From Streptomyces sp. Tue6028 (GTDB lineage: Bacteria; Actinomycetota; Actinomycetes; Streptomycetales; Streptomycetaceae): 64,000 nt of DNA. Positions 60,269 to 64,000 of this stretch are shown here, piece by piece. Position 1 is the stretch's first letter; each line of letters starts with the position of its first letter. A program made the position numbers and the translations under genes. Where the stretch lies: the NCBI RefSeq assembly GCF_002300165.1, contig NZ_MLCE01000006.1, positions 62,001 through 126,000 on the forward strand, in the 5' to 3' direction. The notes beneath the pieces are model-generated. The model did not search any database and had not been told where the DNA came from. It saw nothing but the letters and a program-made list of their open reading frames with translations.

Positions 60269-61009
60269 ATGGCGGCGCGACACGAGGAGATCGCCGACGA
60301 ACTGCGGCGGGCGATCGACCGCGAGCAGTACACGGTGGGCAGTCTGCTGCCCGCGGAGACGGACCTCGCGGCCCAGTACGGCGTGTCGCGCGGCACGGTC
60401 CGCCAGGCGGTGGCGGCGCTGACCGCCGAGGGACTCATCGGCTCACGGCAGGGCGCCCGGCGCGTGGTCCTGGCCAGCCGGCGCAGCCAGAGCTTCGCCG
60501 AGCTGCGCAGCTTCGCCGAGTGGGCGCGCGCGATGGGGCGCGAGGCGACCGGGCACGTGGTGGCGCAGGAGTACCACCCGGCGACGACGGAGGACGCCAT
60601 ACGCCTTCAACTCCGCGAGGGGACAAGGGTGTTGCATGTGCTGCGGGTCCGCGGCCTGGACGGCGAGCCGGTGCTGCTGGAGCGGACGGTGTACGCGGAC
60701 TGGGTCTCCCCCGCCGTCGAGGTCATCGAAGCGGACTGCCCGTCGGTCACCCAGCGGCTCTTCGAGGACACCGGCGTGGTCTTCGCCTACGGCGAGCACG
60801 TCATCGACGCGGTCGCGGCGGGCGCCCAGGACTCCGAACTGCTCGGCGTGCGCCGCACCAGCCCGCTGCTGCGGGTCCGCCGGGTCACCACGACACGCGA
60901 AGGGCGCCCGGTGGAGTGGTCCGACGACCGCTACCGCTCGGACGCCGTGAGCTTCAGCGTGCACAACTCGACGGGAAACAACGCCCTGGCGAGGAAGACG
61001 GCGGACTAG
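60269..61009 (+). CDS. GntR/UTRA (HutC family) transcription regulator
   Basis: A 246-aa regulator: winged helix about 5-70 (HEEIADELRRAIDREQYTVGSLLPAETDLAAQYGVSRGTVRQAVAALTAEGLIGSRQGARRVV) and a UTRA effector domain about 85-235 (TRVLHVLRVRGLDGEPVLLERTVYADWV, LLRVRRVTTTREGRPVEWSDDRYRSDAVSFSVHN). Divergent from the importer operon, so it is the likely local repressor, with the transported compound or its product as effector. ATG at 60269 with GAGGGGAAG. A CCCCGAAGGGG hairpin follows the stop. Confidence 0.93.
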   Translation: MAARHEEIADELRRAIDREQYTVGSLLPAETDLAAQYGVSRGTVRQAVAALTAEGLIGSRQGARRVVLASRRSQSFAELRSFAEWARAMGREATGHVVAQEYHPATTEDAIRLQLREGTRVLHVLRVRGLDGEPVLLERTVYADWVSPAVEVIEADCPSVTQRLFEDTGVVFAYGEHVIDAVAAGAQDSELLGVRRTSPLLRVRRVTTTREGRPVEWSDDRYRSDAVSFSVHNSTGNNALARKTAD

Positions 61010-61131
61010 CCCCGAAGGGGGCGCGAGGAACGACGCGCCCGGCCACGAACGACCCCGCACCGGGGCCAACCCCGCGGCACCCCCGTCAGGGGCGCGAGCA
61101 ACGACGCGCCCGGCCACGGACAACCCCGCAC
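61010..61131. repeat. Two copies of a Streptomyces intergenic palindrome-type element
   Basis: Copies 61010-61060 and 61080-61131 share GGGGCGCGAG(G/C)AACGACG, CGCCCGGCCACG and CCCCGCAC. Each begins with a short C/G hairpin (CCCCGAAGGGG; CCCCCGTCAGGGG). They lie after the GntR stop and probably act as terminators. Related to the element at 28.2 kb. Confidence 0.7.
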
Positions 61132-61190
61132 CCGCGCACAGCCCGAACCCCCACCCCACCGGGTGCACAGGGCACTTGAGGGGGCGCCGC

Positions 61191-61643
61191 CTAGGTGGGC
61201 GACCCCGAGGAGAACCTCCGCAAGAGGGGCGACAGCACCAGCACCGACTTCGTCCGCTCCACGAACGACTCCCCGGCGATCCGTTCGAGGACCCGCTCGA
61301 AGTGCCGCATGTCGGAGGCGAAGACCTGCACGACCGCGTCCGCCTCCCCGGTGACGGTGGAGGCGGCCACGACCTCCTGATAGCGCTCCAGCCCCCGCTG
61401 GATCGTCTCCGGCGAGGTGTTGCGCCGGCAGTAGATCTCGACGAACCCCTCGGTCTCCCAGCCGAGCGCCGCCGGGTCCACCCGTACGGTGAATCCGGTG
61501 ATGGCGCCGGTCGCGCGCAGCCGGTCCACGCGCCGCTTCACGGCGGGCGCGGAGAGGCCGACCAGTTGCCCGATGTCGGCGTAGGAGCGGCGGGCGTCCT
61601 CGGCGAGGGCGTGCACGATGCGTTCGTCGAGATCGTTCAGCAC
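61191..61643 (-). CDS. Lrp/AsnC family regulator, permease-linked
   Basis: A 150-aa Lrp protein: helix-turn-helix (LNDLDERIVHALAEDARRSYADIGQLVGLSAPAVKRRVDRLRATGAITGFTVRV) and RAM domain (GFVEIYCRRNTSPETIQRGLERYQEVVAASTVTGEADAVVQVFASDMRHFERVLERI, with the G-E-A-D ligand turn). Transcribed after the cationic amino acid permease with a 10-nt gap, so it probably senses the transported amino acid. It is the best candidate to bind the CGTTGCGYG arrays at 63.3 and 50.3 kb. Confidence 0.94.
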   Translation of the reverse strand: MLNDLDERIVHALAEDARRSYADIGQLVGLSAPAVKRRVDRLRATGAITGFTVRVDPAALGWETEGFVEIYCRRNTSPETIQRGLERYQEVVAASTVTGEADAVVQVFASDMRHFERVLERIAGESFVERTKSVLVLSPLLRRFSSGSPT

Positions 61644-61653
61644 TGCGGGTGGT

Positions 61654-63120
61654 TCACTTTTCTACGGTGGCGATACGGGAGCGGCGATAGCCGTAACTGA
61701 AGTAGAACACGAGCCCGACGGCCATCCAGACTCCGAAGACCACCCAGGTGACGGCCGAGAGGCTGCCCATCATCCACACGCACAGCGCGAAGCCGATCGC
61801 GGGCAGCACGGGCGACAGCGGCACCCGGAAGGTGCGCCGCATGTCCGGGCGGGTCCGGCGCAGCACCACCACGGCGATATTGACCAGCGCGAAGGCGAAG
61901 AGCGTGCCGATGCTGGTGGCGTCGGCCAACTGGCCGAGCGGGATGCAGGCGGCGAGGACGCCGCAGAAGAGCGAGACGATCACCGTGTTCGCGCGGGGCG
62001 CGCCGGTCTTCGGGTGGACCTTGGAGAAGACCTTCGGCACCAGGCCGTCGCGGGACATGGCGAACAGGATGCGGGTCTGGCCGTACAGAACGGTCAGGAC
62101 GACGCTCGCGATGGCGATGACGGCGCAGGCGGCCAGCAGGGTGCCCCAGAAGGTCTGACCGGTGACGTCCTTCATGATCTCGGCGAGCGCGGCCTCCGAG
62201 TCGCCGAACCGCCGCCAGGGCTTGGCACCGACGGCGACGGCCGCGACGAGGACGTACAGGGCCGTCACGATGACCAGCGACAGCATGATCGCGCGGGGCA
62301 GGTCGCGCTGCGCGTCCTTAGCCTCCTCACCGGCCGTGGAGGCGGCGTCGAAGCCGATGTAGGAGAAGAAGAGGGTCGCACCCGCGGCGCTGACGCCCGC
62401 CATGCCCAGCGGCATGAAGTGCTCGTAGTTGCCGGAGCGGAAGCCCTGGACGCCGATGGCGCAGAACAGCACCAGCGCGGCGATCTTCACGACCACCATG
62501 ATCGTGTTGGCGCGCGCCGACTCCTTCGCCCCGCCCAGCAGGAAGGCCATCGCGAGCAGCACCACGATGAGGGCCGGCAGGTTGAAGACGCCGCCGTCGC
62601 CGGGCGGCGCGGAGAGCGCGTCCGGGATGGTGACGCCGATGGTGCCGTCGAGGAGCTCGTTCAGGTACTCGCCCCAGCCGACCGCGACGGCCGCGACCGA
62701 GACGCCGTACTCCAGGACCAGACACCAGCCGCAGATCCAGGCGATCAGTTCGCCCATGGTTGCGTACGCGTAGGAGTACGAGGACCCGGCAACCGGGATC
62801 GTGCCCGCCAGCTCGGCGTAGGAGAGGGCGGAGAAGAGCGCGGTGAGTCCGGCGATCACGAAGGACAGGGTGACCGCGGGCCCGGCCTTGGGGACGGCCT
62901 CGCCGAGGACGACGAAGATGCCGGTGCCGAGCGTGGCGCCGATGCTGATCATGGTGAGCTGCCACAGCCCGAGGGAGCGCCGCAGCGTTCCCCCCTCGCC
63001 CTGGCCGCCCTCGGCGACCAGTCGTTCCACCGGCTTGCGGCGCATGAGCCGCGCGCCGACGCCGGGGGACGGTGGGGAGGATGTGGTGCGGGACTGCGGG
63101 GGTGCGCCTTGGTCGAGCAC
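61654..63120 (-). CDS. CAT-type amino acid permease (APC superfamily, cationic amino acids)
   Basis: A 488-aa permease with 12 or more helices. LRRSLGLWQLTMISIGATLGTGIFVVLGEA, GPAVTLSFVIAGLTALFSALSYAELAGTIPVAGSSYSYAYATMGELIAWICGWCLVLEY and FFSYIGFDAASTAGEEAKDAQRDLPRAI are typical of the CAT/YfnA branch, whose characterised members often carry lysine, arginine or ornithine. GTG at 63120 has AAGGAG 7 nt upstream; the ORF beyond is non-coding. It forms an operon with the Lrp gene and shares upstream motifs with the lysine monooxygenase operon. Confidence 0.92.
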   Translation of the reverse strand: MLDQGAPPQSRTTSSPPSPGVGARLMRRKPVERLVAEGGQGEGGTLRRSLGLWQLTMISIGATLGTGIFVVLGEAVPKAGPAVTLSFVIAGLTALFSALSYAELAGTIPVAGSSYSYAYATMGELIAWICGWCLVLEYGVSVAAVAVGWGEYLNELLDGTIGVTIPDALSAPPGDGGVFNLPALIVVLLAMAFLLGGAKESARANTIMVVVKIAALVLFCAIGVQGFRSGNYEHFMPLGMAGVSAAGATLFFSYIGFDAASTAGEEAKDAQRDLPRAIMLSLVIVTALYVLVAAVAVGAKPWRRFGDSEAALAEIMKDVTGQTFWGTLLAACAVIAIASVVLTVLYGQTRILFAMSRDGLVPKVFSKVHPKTGAPRANTVIVSLFCGVLAACIPLGQLADATSIGTLFAFALVNIAVVVLRRTRPDMRRTFRVPLSPVLPAIGFALCVWMMGSLSAVTWVVFGVWMAVGLVFYFSYGYRRSRIATVEK

Positions 63121-63265
63121 GCGCTGGCTCCTTGATCGCTGCCGGTCGGAACGGCGGGGACCGGCGGCACCCCTGCGAGCAGGAACCCACCGAGCGGGGT
63201 CCCCGCCACGCCTATGTACAGCGCATGACCCTACGAGTCCGGCCTTCACGGGCGTAATGCAGCAA

Positions 63266-63347
63266 CCTTGCGCATCTCCGCAAGATCGTTGCGTTCATCG
63301 CATCCCGGCGCGTGTTCGTTGCGCGACCCCTTTCGATGGTTGCGCGC
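63266..63347. promoter_or_regulatory. Four-site CGTTGCGYG-type array upstream of the permease-lrp pair
   Basis: CCTTGCGCA (63266-63274), CGTTGCGTT (63287-63295), CGTTGCGCG (63317-63325) and GGTTGCGCG (63339-63347), starts spaced 21, 30 and 22 bp (about 2, 3, 2 turns). The first site is also half of the inverted repeat CTTGCG-N6-CGCAAG (63267-63284). The array lies 146-227 nt before the permease start. The remaining gap to 63751 is GC-rich and shows no gene. Confidence 0.65.
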
Positions 63348-63714
63348 GGCGCCTTTCCGCACGTCGCTCGGGGGTTCGCGACGGCCCCGCGAGGGCGGGC
63401 ACGGACCGCTCCGCGCCCTCCCGCGGACAGCACTCCACGACCCTCGAACTGCCGCCGCCCGAACGCGATCTCACGACCCGTCACCACACGGCACCGGACC
63501 CGCCCCGGCCATCGCGCGCCACACGCCGGCAGCCACGCAGCCGCCGCGTGCGCGGCCGAGCGGCCACGGCGAGGCACACACCGGCAGCAGCGCACTCGCC
63601 CGGCCACCACGCGTGGGCAGCCGACAGGCCACCCGTGCGCCCGGCCGGTCTCCTCGGCGCACAGCCGACCGGGCACCACGTGTACGCCCCGGCGATCGCG
63701 GCCCCCGGGCAGTG

Positions 63715-63737
63715 CCGGCCGGTGTCCTCCCGGCCGG
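63715..63737 (-). terminator. Terminator after the helix-turn-helix gene
   Basis: CCGGCCGG (63715-63722) and CCGGCCGG (63730-63737) pair around a 7-nt loop, 14 nt beyond the minus-strand stop. Confidence 0.55.
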
Positions 63738-63751
63738 TCCCGCCGACGGTC

Positions 63752-64000
63752 TCAGCTCTCGTCCGGATCTCCGGCCAGCGCCCGCGCCCGTGCCGTGTCG
63801 TCCTCGTCGAAGCCCATCAGCCCGGGCTGCCCGTAGGCCGCCGCCTGCGCGTCGATCCAGCGCGTATGGGCCTCCCAGGCGGCCTGCTTGCTGGTGCCCA
63901 GGGCCGCGCCGATCTGCGACCAGGAGGCACCGCTCGCGCGGGCGGCGCGGACGGTGAGCTGACGGCCGTGGGCCGCCTTGCGGGCGACCACCTCGCTCAG
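63752..64000 (-). CDS. Helix-turn-helix protein, 5' end outside window
   Basis: The frame is open to the right edge (LSEVVARKAAHGRQLTVRAARASG), so the start lies beyond 64000; about 82 residues are visible. RAARASGASWSQIGAALGTSKQAAWEAHTRWID is a clear helix-turn-helix of the kind in small Streptomyces sigma-like or Xre-like proteins, followed by an acidic tail (GFDEDDTARARALAGDPDES). Partner, target and function unknown. Confidence 0.75.
   Translation of the reverse strand: MSEVVARKAAHGRQLTVRAARASGASWSQIGAALGTSKQAAWEAHTRWIDAQAAAYGQPGLMGFDEDDTARARALAGDPDES

Overview
The window is high-GC actinobacterial DNA with strongly GC-biased third codon positions, frequent GTG/TTG starts, 4-nt ATGA/GTGA overlaps, RbpA, F420-dependent and Lrp-type genes, Tat and lipobox secretion signals, and DasR-type chitinase control. 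All of this points to a Streptomyces chromosome. From memory, the gene order matches the core-genome stretch of S. coelicolor around SCO1416 to about SCO1470 (rbpA, fxsA, a GH18 chitinase, the SCO1431-type small protein, hisG-hisE-rib operon). No insertion sequence, prophage, CRISPR array, tRNA or rRNA was seen. Where this stretch differs from a plain core region is mainly between genes: repeats, operators and one apparent gene deletion.

Layout. 1-13.9 kb: end of an FtsK-like gene; a MocR regulator divergent from yczE-GDPD-MFS; rbpA with a SigR-type promoter; fxsA, ppm1, an amidohydrolase and an Lrp regulator; a phosphotransferase/beta-protein pair. 13.9-25 kb: repeat-bearing gap, acyl-CoA dehydrogenase, GH18 chitinase under a double DasR-like operator, TetR, a 48-aa membrane protein, a secreted M1 peptidase, a Tat-exported C39-like protein, an APC permease and an unknown 300-aa protein. 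25-30.7 kb: a P-loop kinase-like gene with a disturbed 5' end, a candidate small RNA, an EccA-like AAA+ ATPase and two CorC/HlyC membrane proteins. 30.9-36 kb: ribE-ribM-ribBA-ribH-hisE-hisG-PH domain gene behind an FMN riboswitch. 36-41.7 kb: an orphan chitinase-type promoter joined to a terminator, an ECF41 sigma factor with its partner oxidoreductase, a higher-order tandem repeat, a ROK/MFS pair and a thioesterase. 41.7-50.2 kb: PL5-type lyase, uracil permease, GH6 enzyme, DUF5995, F420 oxidoreductase, and a lysine monooxygenase/amidase pair (davB-davA type). 50.2-54.4 kb: an incomplete conservon (kinase, roadblock, DUF742; no GTPase gene). 54.5-61 kb: an ABC importer operon ending in a HAD-EEP fusion phosphatase, next to a GntR/UTRA regulator. 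61-64 kb: a CAT-type cationic amino acid permease with an Lrp regulator, then the 3' part of a helix-turn-helix gene.

How parts fit together. The davB-davA pair and the permease-lrp pair, 13 kb apart, carry the same CGTTGCGYG-type array at 2- and 3-helical-turn spacing upstream. This suggests one lysine uptake and catabolism regulon under the Lrp protein. The intact chitinase, the orphan promoter and a single site upstream of the C39-like gene all carry DasR-like operators. The best candidates for something undescribed are this shared Lrp-type array, the promoter-terminator relic at 36.2 kb, the importer with a HAD-EEP fusion enzyme, and the conservon without its G-protein.
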